A DNA stretch of 23,257 nucleotides from a virus. The notes under the pieces were generated by a model. The model was given only the letters and a program-made list of their open reading frames with translations, was not told the origin of the DNA and did not search any database. The translations under genes and the position numbers were made by a program. The stretch covers positions 1 through 23,257 of IMG/VR virus record IMGVR_UViG_3300048813_000008, one strand, 5' to 3'. Shown here in pieces: positions 1 through 8,035 of the stretch (position 1 is the stretch's first letter; every line of letters starts with the position of its first letter).

Positions 1-463
1 CCTCAACGGCTTGATGTCCGGTACCTGAACCTAGAACGGGGATCGAGAGTGAGGTCGCAGTCGTACCGACACCGGTAGTAGCAGTCGTAGCGCCACCAGT
101 ATCAAGAGTGGCGGTTCCCACGAAGCCGGTGATGCAGTCGACTACGAGGAACTTGCTACCCGTAGTCGCAGTGAACGAAGAGGTGATGGCGAGCGAAGTC
201 GTTGCCTGCGTGATGACGCTGTAGTACGTGACCATCGACGCTGAGTTACTGGCGTCGGCGTTCTGCGTCGGTGCTTCGAGAACAGTCCACGTGTTGCCTG
301 CGGCATCAGCGAACGAAGAGACGGCAGTGATCTCAAGCGCTGCCGTGCTGTCGCCAGCGATGGTGGCGAATACGAAGTCGCCAACGCTGACAGCCATGCC
401 GGACGAGACCTGAGTGGCGTTAGTGATTGCAACAATCTTGGTTGCCCGGAAGGACAGCGCCAT
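1..463 (-). CDS. Partial structural protein, continues beyond the left edge
   Basis: An open frame starts at ATG 463 (MALSFRATKIVAITNATQ) and stays open for 154 codons to the window edge, so the C-terminus is missing. It follows the previous gene by 3 bases (stop TAA 467-469), as expected for a late-operon member. The visible part is rich in Thr, Ser, Ala, Val and Gly with short alternating hydrophobic stretches, which suggests a beta-sandwich virion protein. I see no catalytic motif, signal peptide or membrane segment. Its place after the tape measure, among other Thr/Ala-rich small proteins, suggests a minor tail, decoration or adhesion protein, but that is inference from context. I do not recognise the family. 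The reading frame itself is secure because no stop interrupts it and the spacing is tight. Confidence 0.72.
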   Translation of the reverse strand, partial: MALSFRATKIVAITNATQVSSGMAVSVGDFVFATIAGDSTAALEITAVSSFADAAGNTWTVLEAPTQNADASNSASMVTYYSVITQATTSLAITSSFTATTGSKFLVVDCITGFVGTATLDTGGATTATTGVGTTATSLSIPVLGSGTGHQAVE

Positions 464-466
464 GGC

Positions 467-973
467 TTAGCCGATGCCGAAGGTGATGTAGCAGACGGCG
501 TTGACTGCGACAGCCGCAGTGACACGGATGCGCAAGACACCGGCTGCCGGAACCACGAACTCCTGGTCGAGCGGGAACTGCTTGATGTACTGGTTCGAAG
601 GTGCAACCTGCTGGTAGTCACCCACACGAACAGGTGCGGCGATGGTGCCTTCACCTGTTGAGGTGTAACCGGTACCAGTGGTTGAGAGCGTCAGACCAGG
701 TACGTTGCCAAGAGGGTCAGTGAGAAGCGTGATCGAGTTGGTGACGGCAGCGGTGACCGTTGCAGCGACAGTAGTTGTGTGGATGAGTTCGCACTGAATG
801 GGAACGGCGGCGGCATCACCATCGAACGAGATGCCCCACTCGACAACGCTGATGGCGTTGTTCGGGTGCAGCACTTGAAGAAGCGTGGTGGTTGATGTAC
901 CAGTGGTCACCTTCGGTGAAGGCGCCGTCGTGATAGATCCACCGTTGTTGACTCTATACAGGGGCCTACTCAT
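467..973 (-). CDS. Hypothetical virion structural protein (168 aa)
   Basis: The protein starts MSRPLYRVNNGG and is dominated by Thr, Val, Ala and Gly. The body reads as alternating beta strands (for example QEFVVPAAGVLRIRVTAAVA near the C-terminus), the usual look of a beta-sandwich decoration or fibre-associated protein. Start ATG 973 is preceded by AAGGA about 8 bases upstream and overlaps the 3' end of the small gene at 966-1100 by 8 bases. That overlap is a typical coupling arrangement. There are no cysteine clusters, membrane helices or enzyme motifs. Position downstream of the tape measure suggests a tail-tip, fibre-attachment or capsid-decoration role. The exact function is not recognised. 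Confidence 0.75.
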   Translation of the reverse strand: MSRPLYRVNNGGSITTAPSPKVTTGTSTTTLLQVLHPNNAISVVEWGISFDGDAAAVPIQCELIHTTTVAATVTAAVTNSITLLTDPLGNVPGLTLSTTGTGYTSTGEGTIAAPVRVGDYQQVAPSNQYIKQFPLDQEFVVPAAGVLRIRVTAAVAVNAVCYITFGIG

Positions 974-1100
974 GTGTCTCGTCCTTCACAGGTTCGGTGG
1001 TGTCCGGTACGACAACGGGTGTGTCGTCGTACTCGCTGCCATCCGGCATGATGACGGTTGCGGTTGCGATGCCCTTGAAGCCCAGGGTAGAACCGGCCAT
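966..1100 (-). CDS. Small hypothetical protein (44 aa)
   Basis: This frame runs from ATG 1100 to TAG 966 and encodes MAGSTLGFKGIATATVIMPD followed by an acidic, Pro/Val/Thr-rich tail ending in DETHE. The start codon shares one base with the stop of the upstream gene (TAATG), and the stop overlaps the next start at 973. The frame therefore fills the 126-base hole between two structural genes exactly. That perfect tiling is the main evidence that it is real. The N-terminal part looks like a short beta hairpin and the C-terminal third is likely disordered. No function is recognisable; a small virion or tail accessory protein is a guess from position. Confidence 0.6.
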   Translation of the reverse strand: MAGSTLGFKGIATATVIMPDGSEYDDTPVVVPDTTEPVKDETHE

Positions 1101-1573
1101 TAGCCCTGCACCGACTGCACGACACCATTCGTGAAGACGACAGATGCACCGGACGGAAGTGAGCCAGTGAGGCTAGCGGTGGCACCACCACAGATGTACG
1201 TGCCAGCGTCGTGCGCCGTCCAGACTCCGTAGTACGGAATACCCGAGGCGAAAGTAGCAAGCAGTGCGAAGGTCTGCGTGTCAGTGGAGGTCTTCACACC
1301 AGTTGAGGCGGAGCCGAAGGTAAGAGCCTGACGGTAACCGGTGTAGCCGTCCGCTGAATAGCCAGCCTGGCTCGAACCCAGGATCTCGTTAGCACCAGTG
1401 GTGCCAGGCGAGGCTGAGTGCAACGACATGTAGAAGGTCGTGGCATCCGCAGTGATTGCGGCGATAGCTAGACCGGCATACGTCGATGCGAGATAAGCCA
1501 ACGCCATCTGAGCGTTGATCTCTTCGGCAGCCTTAGCCCACTTGGCAATGTCTGAATCGTGGTAAATGTGCAT
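1100..1573 (-). CDS. Tail-associated or decoration-type structural protein (157 aa)
   Basis: I place the start at ATG 1573 (MHIYHDSDIAKWAKAAEEIN) because AAAGGA lies about 9-10 bases upstream. The longer frame up to 1795 overlaps the tape measure and reads as low-quality Pro-rich sequence. The first 30 residues form an amphipathic helix. Then comes a pattern common in phage structural proteins, FYMSLHSASPGTTGANEI, followed by YRQALTFGSAS and a Gly-rich beta region with YYGVWTAHDAGTY. Many phages carry such LHTADPG-type proteins near tail or decoration genes, so a virion role is likely. The exact role (fibre, decoration or tail tip) cannot be told. The gene lies 28 bases after the tape-measure stop. 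Confidence 0.72.
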   Translation of the reverse strand: MHIYHDSDIAKWAKAAEEINAQMALAYLASTYAGLAIAAITADATTFYMSLHSASPGTTGANEILGSSQAGYSADGYTGYRQALTFGSASTGVKTSTDTQTFALLATFASGIPYYGVWTAHDAGTYICGGATASLTGSLPSGASVVFTNGVVQSVQG

Positions 1574-1601
1574 GATGCGTTGTCCTTTCGAGACATGTTG
1601 A

Positions 1602-4600
1602 TTAGGAAACTGTTGCGGTTCGCATTGCCCAACCGACTTCTGCTGCGATGTCGGATGCGGTGGCGTTGGTTTGGGCGTAGACGTTGATCTGTTGTGAGAC
1701 TGAGCCAGACGATGCGGCGCTAGGTGCTGCCGGTGTGGTGGCTCCGGTGCCGGTGTTCGAACCGGTAGCGCCACCCATGTTGAGAGCGGGCACACCGAAC
1801 TTCGTTCCGGCCATCTGTCCTGCGACGGCAGCCACGGCGCTCGTTGCCAAGTGTGAGTTGGAGTTCACGCCGTTGGCGAGACCGACCATCAAGTTCATGC
1901 CGATCTCTGCGAACACAGTCGACGGAGACTTCACGCCAGCCGTTGCCTTAGCGGCCTTGATGGCGTTGTTCATGATGTTCTGAATGGCAGTGTTGATCTG
2001 GCTGCCGTTCTGGTTGATGCCAGAGATCAGACCGTTATCGAGAGCTTGACCGACGCCGTTCATGGCGCCGTCTTCGTCATTGACTCCTTGGATCAGACCC
2101 TTAGCAAGCTGCTGGCCGATGTTCTGTAGCGTCTGGCCGGGGTTCGAGAACTGACCGGTGACACTGCTAGCCAGCGCAGCCCATGCGGTATTCCAAGAAC
2201 CTTGCTCGCCGGATACATAACCTGGGAGCTTGTCGACTGCCGTCTTGATGTCGTCACAAGTATTGGAGATTGCCTGCTCTTGGTTGCTGGCGGTCGATCC
2301 CATACCAGCCCAGGCAGTGCCCCAGTCGTTGTGTAGCTCGTTGATTGTAGAGACAAGAGGGTTGAGGCCCTGCGACTTGACGTTAATAAGCGTCGTGATG
2401 ATGTGCTGACCAGCGGTCTGAATCGTCTTGTCGAGATCCTTGAAGTCAGTCTCGGTCTCGGATGCCGACTTCGACGTGTCCTTCATGTTGTCGGAGATCT
2501 TCGTGACGACCTCACCAAGCGACTTCACATTACCAAGGACGGTGCTGATCTGCTTGTCGAAGGACTTCCACTCCGAGACGGTGGCGTCGACCTTCTTGGA
2601 AGATGCGTCTACAGAGGAAGCAACGGTGTCGAAGGCAGGCTTCAGAAGCTCGGCGGCAGCCTTGTCACTCTTGAGGGCTGATACGAAGTTGCCACTTAGC
2701 TCATGCTCCGAGTTCTGAACGGCAGTGCGCATCTTGTCGAGCGCAGTAGCCATCGTGTTGAGTTCGTTCTCAAGTTCCTTACCAGAGGTCTTAGCCTTGG
2801 TGAGAGAACTGGCGATGCTCGCAAGTTCTTTCTCTCCCGTCTTGAGCTTGCTAGTGACAGCCTCAGTGGAGGTAGCCAGAGACTTGAGGGCACCTTCGGC
2901 AGGCTTGGAACCAGTAGCCAAGTGCTCTAGTGCCTTGACATCCTTGTTGACACCAGGGGTGAGGTCGGCGTTGGCGATCTCCTTGAAGCCCATAACGATA
3001 ACATTGACAGCCTTCTGAATCGGTCCGGGCTGTAGCTTCGTTGCGAGAGTGGCGAGTGACGACAGGTCATCACCGAACTGCTTCGGTGTCTTGCCAACCT
3101 TCTTGAGCGCATCGCCAATCTCTCCGATGGCGGTGGCAGCGAGCTTGACGCCAGCCTTGGCGTGCTCGCCATCAGCCGAGATGACCAGCAGTGCAAAGCC
3201 GATGTCTACAAGGGCGGGTCCCACCGCCTTGGCTGCGGTCTGCACCTTCTTAAGTTCGGGAGCGAGAGAGTCGGCCAGCTTGAGCGACTTCATTTCGTCC
3301 GTCGCTAGCTTGGCATTCTCCTTGATGCCTTCCTTGAGACCCTGCATCGTGGACTTGCCGATGTCATGGAAGACCTTCGACGGGCTGAAGATGCCGAGCA
3401 CATCCTTGGCTACATCTTCAACGCCCTTAACAACTGCGTGGATGGCCTTCTTGGGCAGATCGGCCATCGCCTTGATGCCGTCGACAAGGCCCTTGATGAT
3501 GTCCTCACCGACCTTGCGGAACTTGGCGGGAATCGATTCAATGAAATGCACGATGGCATCGAACGCCACGACCACATCACGCTTGATTGTGGACCAGTGC
3601 TTGACCAGTTCGAGAACGAGCAAGCCGATAGGACCAAGGACGATACCGACGATGATCGGGATGACCTCTTTGAGATGCGACTTGACGAAGTCAAATGCCC
3701 CTACTACAACGTCCTTGATGGCGTTGAAAGCATCCTTGAAGGCGTCTCGGAACGCCTTTACCTTGATCCAGAGGACAGCGAAGATGGCACCAACCGCAAT
3801 GACGGCGGCGATGATAAGTCCTACCGGACCAAGAGCCATCAACCATGCGGCTGCAATGGCGATACCGGACGCAGTTGCGGTGACAGCGGAAGCGATCCAC
3901 CCTGCGACCATGACCGCAAAAGAGGCGGCGGCGGATACACCGGCTGCAACGTAGGTGGCAGCAGTGCGGATACCTGCGGCGACCTGTACTGCCGAAGAGG
4001 CGGCGGCGGATACACCGGCTGCAACGTAGGTGGCAGCAGTGCGGATACCTGCGGCGACCTGTACTGCCGAAGAGGCGACGGCGGATACACCGGCTGCAAC
4101 GTAGGTGGCAGCAGTGCGGATACCTGCGGCGACCTGTACTGCCGAACTCTCTGCGACCTCATCGGAAGTGCCTTCGGCTATGGTGCCAAACAGGAGCATC
4201 GAGGCCCCGGCGATTGTCGTCTGAGCGACACCGATAATCATGCCGCCAATCCACACACCAATAGCTGCGAGGAGAACTCCACCGACTACGGCTGCGAGGG
4301 CTTCGGCTACGGTGATGTGCTTACCAAGCCAGCCAACTACGTCAGAGATGTCCTTGACTACCGACTTGAGGATCGGCAGCATCTTCTGACCGAACTCGAT
4401 GCCGAGCTTGTCGGTCTTGGCCTTGGCAATGTCGAGCGATCCACCAAGAGTGTTGTTGAACGCTGCGGCGGCGCCCTTGGTGCGCTGAGCTACTGTGTCA
4501 AGTTCCTTCTTGGTCGAATCATGCGCAAGGTTGAGCTTGTCTTCTGCTAGCGTGACGGCACGGTGAGCACTAGCTAGAGCTTGGTCCGCTGCGGCGCCCT

Positions 4601-5675
4601 TAAGTTGACCGTCAGCTACTTTATGTTGCGTTTCCTGCAACGCAAAGTTGGCGTTCGATACGGCTTGCTGCGCAGTAGCTAGAGCGTGTGCATTGCTGGC
4701 GGCGACATTGATGTTGATGCCGAACTGAACGAGGGTCTTGTTACCCTTACCATCGAGAATCTTGACGTACTGGCTCGTCGCATCGGATAGTGACTCGTTC
4801 TTGGCACGAGCCATATCCATGATGGTGTTGAGAGCAGACGACTGCTGCTTAACAGGTACATGAGCCGAAGCCAACAACTGCAACGACTGCGTGTTCTGAG
4901 TGATGGAGAAGCCGTTATTGGTGGCAGCCGTATTGCTCTTATTGAGTTCGTCTGTAAGCTGAGCGTTCGACTCGCCTGCGTTGTGGGCGGCGACCTGATA
5001 CTGAGCAACAACTTTGTCGTACTTCTCGGCTAGATCAATCGACCCAGCGATGATGCCAGCGACAGCGGCGGCAGCCAACTCACCGACCTTGGCGAAGCCC
5101 CCACCCTCTGTGGCAGTGGCAGCATCTACCTCTTCTGCATCGCCCTTTTGAACATCGGCAGAGGCGCCTGCACTCTCATCAATCTTGGCGTAAGAGAGCG
5201 AGACCTTCTCGGCCATTTCCTCGTAGAGTGCGGCAATGCGAGTAGTCGCTCCTTCGACTGAACCGACAGCATCATCGGATGAGGTGTCGGCAGATTCCTT
5301 GATCTTGTCGAAGCCCGTCGAAGAGTCTGCGCCCATGCCATCGAAGAGTGAGCCGATCCTGATGGTGGCTTCTTCGACTGAACCGGTAGCCTCGGTGCTC
5401 GAAGTTCCGGCTGCCTCTGCAACCTTCATCCACGCTTCTGAGCCGTCCTCGCTCAGGCCATCGAACAGACCGCCGATCTTGGTGACGCCTTGCTCAGTGA
5501 CTTCACCACTCTTAGTCGCTGACGCCTCAGCGGACTCGAAGATGCTCTGGAAGATCTCACTGATCTTGCCGCCAGCCTCCTGAGCAGAGGAGCCTACTTT
5601 CTCGAATGCAGCAGTAGCGCCCGCACTGTCGGCGGTAAGGATTGCTCGAAGGGTCGAGGTGGTCGTTGATGACAT
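1602..5675 (-). CDS. Tape measure protein (1357 aa)
   Basis: This is by far the longest gene and lies downstream of the tail tube and tail chaperone genes, the classic tape-measure position. The protein is Ala/Lys/Ser-rich and mostly helical. Residues 68-187 hold three degenerate 40-residue repeats built on xxLFDGM...D.S..F.KI.ESA. Residues 510-584 hold three 25-residue repeats, nearly identical in DNA. Hydrophobic segments lie at about 605-637 and 671-691. The tape-measure signature SPSKVFHDIG occurs near residue 764 and recurs near 1250 as SPSTVFAEIG, each followed by GL..G. I see no lytic transglycosylase or peptidase domain. By the usual 0.15 nm per residue rule, tail length would be near 200 nm. 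An in-frame stop just upstream fixes the start region; the ribosome binding site before ATG 5675 is weak. An AAGGAG lies 43 bases upstream of the start. Confidence 0.93.
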   Translation of the reverse strand: MSSTTTSTLRAILTADSAGATAAFEKVGSSAQEAGGKISEIFQSIFESAEASATKSGEVTEQGVTKIGGLFDGLSEDGSEAWMKVAEAAGTSSTEATGSVEEATIRIGSLFDGMGADSSTGFDKIKESADTSSDDAVGSVEGATTRIAALYEEMAEKVSLSYAKIDESAGASADVQKGDAEEVDAATATEGGGFAKVGELAAAAVAGIIAGSIDLAEKYDKVVAQYQVAAHNAGESNAQLTDELNKSNTAATNNGFSITQNTQSLQLLASAHVPVKQQSSALNTIMDMARAKNESLSDATSQYVKILDGKGNKTLVQFGININVAASNAHALATAQQAVSNANFALQETQHKVADGQLKGAAADQALASAHRAVTLAEDKLNLAHDSTKKELDTVAQRTKGAAAAFNNTLGGSLDIAKAKTDKLGIEFGQKMLPILKSVVKDISDVVGWLGKHITVAEALAAVVGGVLLAAIGVWIGGMIIGVAQTTIAGASMLLFGTIAEGTSDEVAESSAVQVAAGIRTAATYVAAGVSAVASSAVQVAAGIRTAATYVAAGVSAAASSAVQVAAGIRTAATYVAAGVSAAASFAVMVAGWIASAVTATASGIAIAAAWLMALGPVGLIIAAVIAVGAIFAVLWIKVKAFRDAFKDAFNAIKDVVVGAFDFVKSHLKEVIPIIVGIVLGPIGLLVLELVKHWSTIKRDVVVAFDAIVHFIESIPAKFRKVGEDIIKGLVDGIKAMADLPKKAIHAVVKGVEDVAKDVLGIFSPSKVFHDIGKSTMQGLKEGIKENAKLATDEMKSLKLADSLAPELKKVQTAAKAVGPALVDIGFALLVISADGEHAKAGVKLAATAIGEIGDALKKVGKTPKQFGDDLSSLATLATKLQPGPIQKAVNVIVMGFKEIANADLTPGVNKDVKALEHLATGSKPAEGALKSLATSTEAVTSKLKTGEKELASIASSLTKAKTSGKELENELNTMATALDKMRTAVQNSEHELSGNFVSALKSDKAAAELLKPAFDTVASSVDASSKKVDATVSEWKSFDKQISTVLGNVKSLGEVVTKISDNMKDTSKSASETETDFKDLDKTIQTAGQHIITTLINVKSQGLNPLVSTINELHNDWGTAWAGMGSTASNQEQAISNTCDDIKTAVDKLPGYVSGEQGSWNTAWAALASSVTGQFSNPGQTLQNIGQQLAKGLIQGVNDEDGAMNGVGQALDNGLISGINQNGSQINTAIQNIMNNAIKAAKATAGVKSPSTVFAEIGMNLMVGLANGVNSNSHLATSAVAAVAGQMAGTKFGVPALNMGGATGSNTGTGATTPAAPSAASSGSVSQQINVYAQTNATASDIAAEVGWAMRTATVS
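3924..4148 (-). repeat. Three tandem 75-bp repeats in the tape measure gene
   Basis: Units occupy 3924-3998, 3999-4073 and 4074-4148. The first two are identical as read. The third differs only at one base near its start (gcgacg for gcggcg) and at its last few bases. Each encodes 25 residues, so unit gain or loss keeps the reading frame. The encoded unit begins SSAVQVAAGIRTAATYV and is Ala/Val-rich, predicted helical and moderately hydrophobic. The near-identity of the units points to recent amplification. Confidence 0.95.
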
Positions 5676-5774
5676 ATGTGTGGTTCACCACCTGCGGAAC
5701 AAAAATAGCCACCGAACCCATCGGCAGCATCTCCTTGCGGACACACCCATGGTTGGTGGCTTGGTTAGATTGAG

Positions 5775-6200
5775 TTAAAGGTCGGTTGAGTCAGCGATCT
5801 CGTCCAAGAGCGTATCCATGGCGGTAGAGATTGCCTCTTCGACCTGCGAGACAGAGGCGACTAGCGCAGGTGCCAAGAACGGGTGTGCCTTCTGCGAGTA
5901 CCAGTAGCCCTTGTTACCGAACAGAGGGTGTCGGAAGTTGCCGGGCTTGCCTTTGTTCTCGAAGACATCGGCATCGGGTGCTGCTTCGCCACCGGCAGTT
6001 ATCATCACTCCCACGTCGAGAGGTACGACTTTGATGCTGCCAGGAATCTTTGTGGAGAACGATGCAAGGCTCTTGGCCTTCTCCACGACCTCTGGCGCTA
6101 CATCCACCAACGCCTTACTCATCACAACCTTGATCTTCGGTGCGGCCTTGTGCATTGCACTGCCGAACTTCTGAAAGGATGAGGTGTCGATGCTAGCCAT
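5775..6200 (-). CDS. HK97 gp10-like tail/connector protein (141 aa)
   Basis: The protein begins MASIDTSSFQKFGSAMHKAA. After an N-terminal helix comes KALVDVAPEVVEKAKSLA, then a beta region with KIPGSIKV and ENKGKPGNFRHPLFGN, and a C-terminal helix. The order of helix, IPGSIKV-type strand, a glycine-rich loop with RHP.FGN and W/Y residues, and a closing helix is that of the HK97 gp10 family, involved in head-tail or tail-terminator assembly. These genes usually sit between the connectors and the tail tube. Here it lies between the tail chaperone and the tape measure, which is unusual. Its ATG 6200 lies inside the end of the frameshifted chaperone reading frame (8-base overlap), with AGGA a little upstream. 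Family assignment is by pattern, moderately sure. Confidence 0.75.
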   Translation of the reverse strand: MASIDTSSFQKFGSAMHKAAPKIKVVMSKALVDVAPEVVEKAKSLASFSTKIPGSIKVVPLDVGVMITAGGEAAPDADVFENKGKPGNFRHPLFGNKGYWYSQKAHPFLAPALVASVSQVEEAISTAMDTLLDEIADSTDL

Positions 6201-6683
6201 GCTTCTTCATTTCCTCTAGGGCTGCCTCGAAGACCATGGTCTCTCGTAGAGTCAAGATGCCGTAGTCACGAGGCAGCATGTGGAAGTGCAGCGAGAAGAC
6301 CGGCAGGTGCGTTAGGCGACGGTAGTGGAGGCTTCCTCGACAGGCGTAGAGTCCACCTCTGGCGAGTTTGGGACTTCAGCTAGCTTTCCGCCCGGTACCA
6401 ACTCCGCAACGGCAGCAGGGTCAACTGCTTCGCCGTCGTCGTCAGTGACAGCTTTTACGTCGCCCATCTTGAAGTGAACGTCGCTGTAGCGCAGGGCAGG
6501 ATTGTCTCGACGCTGCAAGAGCCAGACGAGAGCCGTCATGGCTTGCATGGAACCTTCAGCGAGCTTGGTGTTCCACTGGTCGAACGTGCAGTTCATGACC
6601 TTCTCGACGGCAATGCCTTCGTCGTTGGTCAGGTCGGCAGGATCGAAGTCATAGGTGACATCGGCTACTTGGATCTTCGGCAT
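6193..6683 (-). CDS. Tail assembly chaperone, long -1 frameshift product (163 aa)
   Basis: This is the gpG-T-like fusion made when ribosomes slip back one base at CCCAAAC (6366-6372). The first 106 residues are those of the short chaperone. After slippage the next codon is CTC at 6366, and 57 further residues are read (LARGGLYACRGSLHYRRLTH, then LPVFSLHFHMLPRDYGILTL and a helical end) before TAG at 6193. The sequence around FSLHFHMLPRDYG looks like a real folded domain and resembles T-type chaperone tails in other siphophages. The -1 frame is closed by TGA just upstream of the slip site, so the extension can be reached only through the shift. It ends 8 bases inside the next gene. In such phages the long form binds the tape measure. 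Confidence 0.82.
6312..6683 (-). CDS. Tail assembly chaperone, short product (123 aa)
   Basis: The zero-frame product starts at ATG 6683 (MPKIQVADVTYDFDPADLTN), with a very good AGGAGG-type ribosome binding site about 10 bases upstream. An N-terminal strand pair is followed by helices (ALVWLLQRRDNPALRYSDV) and an acidic, Pro/Ala/Val-rich linker. Position between tail tube and tape measure, size and the frameshift signal all match gpG-like chaperones, which coat the tape measure during tail assembly and are absent from the virion. The zero frame ends at TAA 6312. The acidic tail after residue 106 is replaced in the frameshifted form. Confidence 0.85.
   Translation of the reverse strand: MPKIQVADVTYDFDPADLTNDEGIAVEKVMNCTFDQWNTKLAEGSMQAMTALVWLLQRRDNPALRYSDVHFKMGDVKAVTDDDGEAVDPAAVAELVPGGKLAEVPNSPEVDSTPVEEASTTVA
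6366..6372 (-). promoter_or_regulatory. Programmed -1 frameshift slippery site CCCAAAC
   Basis: Reading the minus strand, codons GTC CCA AAC contain the heptamer C CCA AAC, a canonical X XXY YYZ site. Both tRNAs can re-pair as CCC AAA after slipping back one base. It lies 18 codons before the zero-frame stop and directly before a long open -1 frame. A weak stem (GTGGA with TCCAC) can form about 10 bases downstream, but it is not a convincing pseudoknot. The location in the tail chaperone gene matches the well-known conserved frameshift of tailed phages. Confidence 0.85.
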
Positions 6684-6727
6684 GGTTAGCTTCCTCCTCG
6701 GAAGTGTTGCGGTTGTTACTTAGACGG

Positions 6728-8035
6728 CTATACTGTTGAATCGAAGGAAGAGTAGCTAAGCTGGATGATCGGGTCACCTGCTGAGTCGACCAGTGCCGTG
6801 AACGGCACCTTGACGGAGATGATGCCCGCACCAGAAGCATTCGGGGTCTCACCTTCGAGGCGGACGGACGGAATGGTGATGGTCAGACCGGTCTGGTCGC
6901 TGCCCTGTACGACGGGTCCTAGCAATGTGATCTGCAAGGTCACCTGTGTGTCGGCGGCGAACGCAGTGTATGCGTCAGCCAGGGTGGCGAACTCGATCTC
7001 AATTTCACCAGTGATTTCGCTGAAGCCGTTGGTTAGCTGCTCAGCCTTGGTCTGTGAACCGAGACCGAATCGGTCAGTTGCAAGTACGTTCGTACCCTTG
7101 ACCGAGAAGCTCTTGATGAGACCGGTCGGCGCACCACCGCCAGAGACGGACACGACGCTTGATGCCGTAGTGACTGTACCGCCAGTGAGTAGCGAACCAG
7201 CACCCCAGTTGAGCAGGTTCGGTGCGGAGGCACCAGACTGGTAGGTCGCTGCCGTGTAGCTAGTAGCCGTAGCCTCTGCCCATGCGTCAACAGTCAGTGA
7301 GAGAGTGGCGATGCCACCTACGGCACATGCAATCGTCCAGTCAACAATCTTGACACCGTTGTACGAGAATGCCTGGATGCTCTGGCCAGTCGTGAAGGGC
7401 ACACCCTTCTGGAATGAGAGCGACTGAGCTTCGAGGAAGTTAGGGATGTGGTTCTGTACCGCCACTTCGCCAGTGGTGAACGTGACTGCGCCACCAGTAG
7501 CGACGGTGCCGGTAGCAGAGCCGGACACGTAAGCGACACCGGTTAGCTTGCCAGTGCCGACGCCTGTGTAAGTGCAAGTGGCAAGAGTCGATGACGTGGC
7601 GACGGTGAACGTGCCACCGTTAGGGTTAGCGTCGGCAATGCTGGCAACGGCGAGCACGCCTGCGCTCGGAGCGGACCACGAGGCGACGGTGCTAATCTCG
7701 CCAGCGTTAGAATCTGCGGCAACGGTAGTCGACAGCGCATCGGCAATCGGCACGGCGGATGACCCGATGGCGTGAGCTAGGAGCACACCGAACTGCGAGT
7801 CGGCAAGCTCGTATTCGAGGGAGCCAGTGACTTCCTTGGCGACGAGGACCCTGCGGTCAGCCTGCTTGAAGCGACTGCCCTGAAGGGCCTCGCTCGTTGC
7901 GGTGATCTTCTTGAGGTTGAAGGTAGCCGACTTGTGGGGCACCCAACGTGTAGGAGTGACGAAGGTGCCGACTGTGGTCTCTGCGACGAAGCCGCAAGTT
8001 TCTCCGAGTCCGGACGGGATATAGCTCTGAACCAT
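6728..8035 (-). CDS. Major tail tube protein (435 aa)
   Basis: The protein starts MVQSYIPSGLGETCGFVAET and continues with TPTRWVPHKSATFNLKK, a form frequently seen at the start of siphophage tail tube subunits. Two beta-rich tube parts (about residues 1-100 and 180-435) frame a Ser/Thr/Ala/Gly-rich segment of about 80 residues (100-180) that reads like an inserted surface domain. The gene lies directly upstream of the tail chaperone, as expected for a tube protein. Length is above that of minimal tube proteins (about 150-250 residues), which fits an extra domain. The start ATG 8035 shares one base with the stop of the upstream gene (TAATG). I see no enzyme motifs. Confidence 0.85.
   Translation of the reverse strand: MVQSYIPSGLGETCGFVAETTVGTFVTPTRWVPHKSATFNLKKITATSEALQGSRFKQADRRVLVAKEVTGSLEYELADSQFGVLLAHAIGSSAVPIADALSTTVAADSNAGEISTVASWSAPSAGVLAVASIADANPNGGTFTVATSSTLATCTYTGVGTGKLTGVAYVSGSATGTVATGGAVTFTTGEVAVQNHIPNFLEAQSLSFQKGVPFTTGQSIQAFSYNGVKIVDWTIACAVGGIATLSLTVDAWAEATATSYTAATYQSGASAPNLLNWGAGSLLTGGTVTTASSVVSVSGGGAPTGLIKSFSVKGTNVLATDRFGLGSQTKAEQLTNGFSEITGEIEIEFATLADAYTAFAADTQVTLQITLLGPVVQGSDQTGLTITIPSVRLEGETPNASGAGIISVKVPFTALVDSAGDPIIQLSYSSFDSTV

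Noticed and set aside
1574-1795. N-terminal extension of the 157-aa structural protein
   Set aside because: It overlaps the tape measure end by a long stretch and reads as His/Pro/Gln-rich low-quality sequence; the internal ATG 1573 has a good ribosome binding site.
3049-3954. 301-codon open frame on the plus strand
   Set aside because: Antisense shadow of the tape measure; Ser/Thr/Met-rich without recognisable domain.
3366-4550. 394-codon open frame on the plus strand
   Set aside because: It is the antisense of the tape measure gene; composition (Cys, Gly and Asp-rich with repeats) follows from the repeated tape-measure DNA, and it has no operon context.
5676-5774. Possible leader peptide before the tape measure (ATG with AAGGAG, frame entering the tape measure)
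   Set aside because: Two overlapping short frames exist, but neither tiles with neighbours nor resembles a protein; only the AAGGAG is noteworthy.
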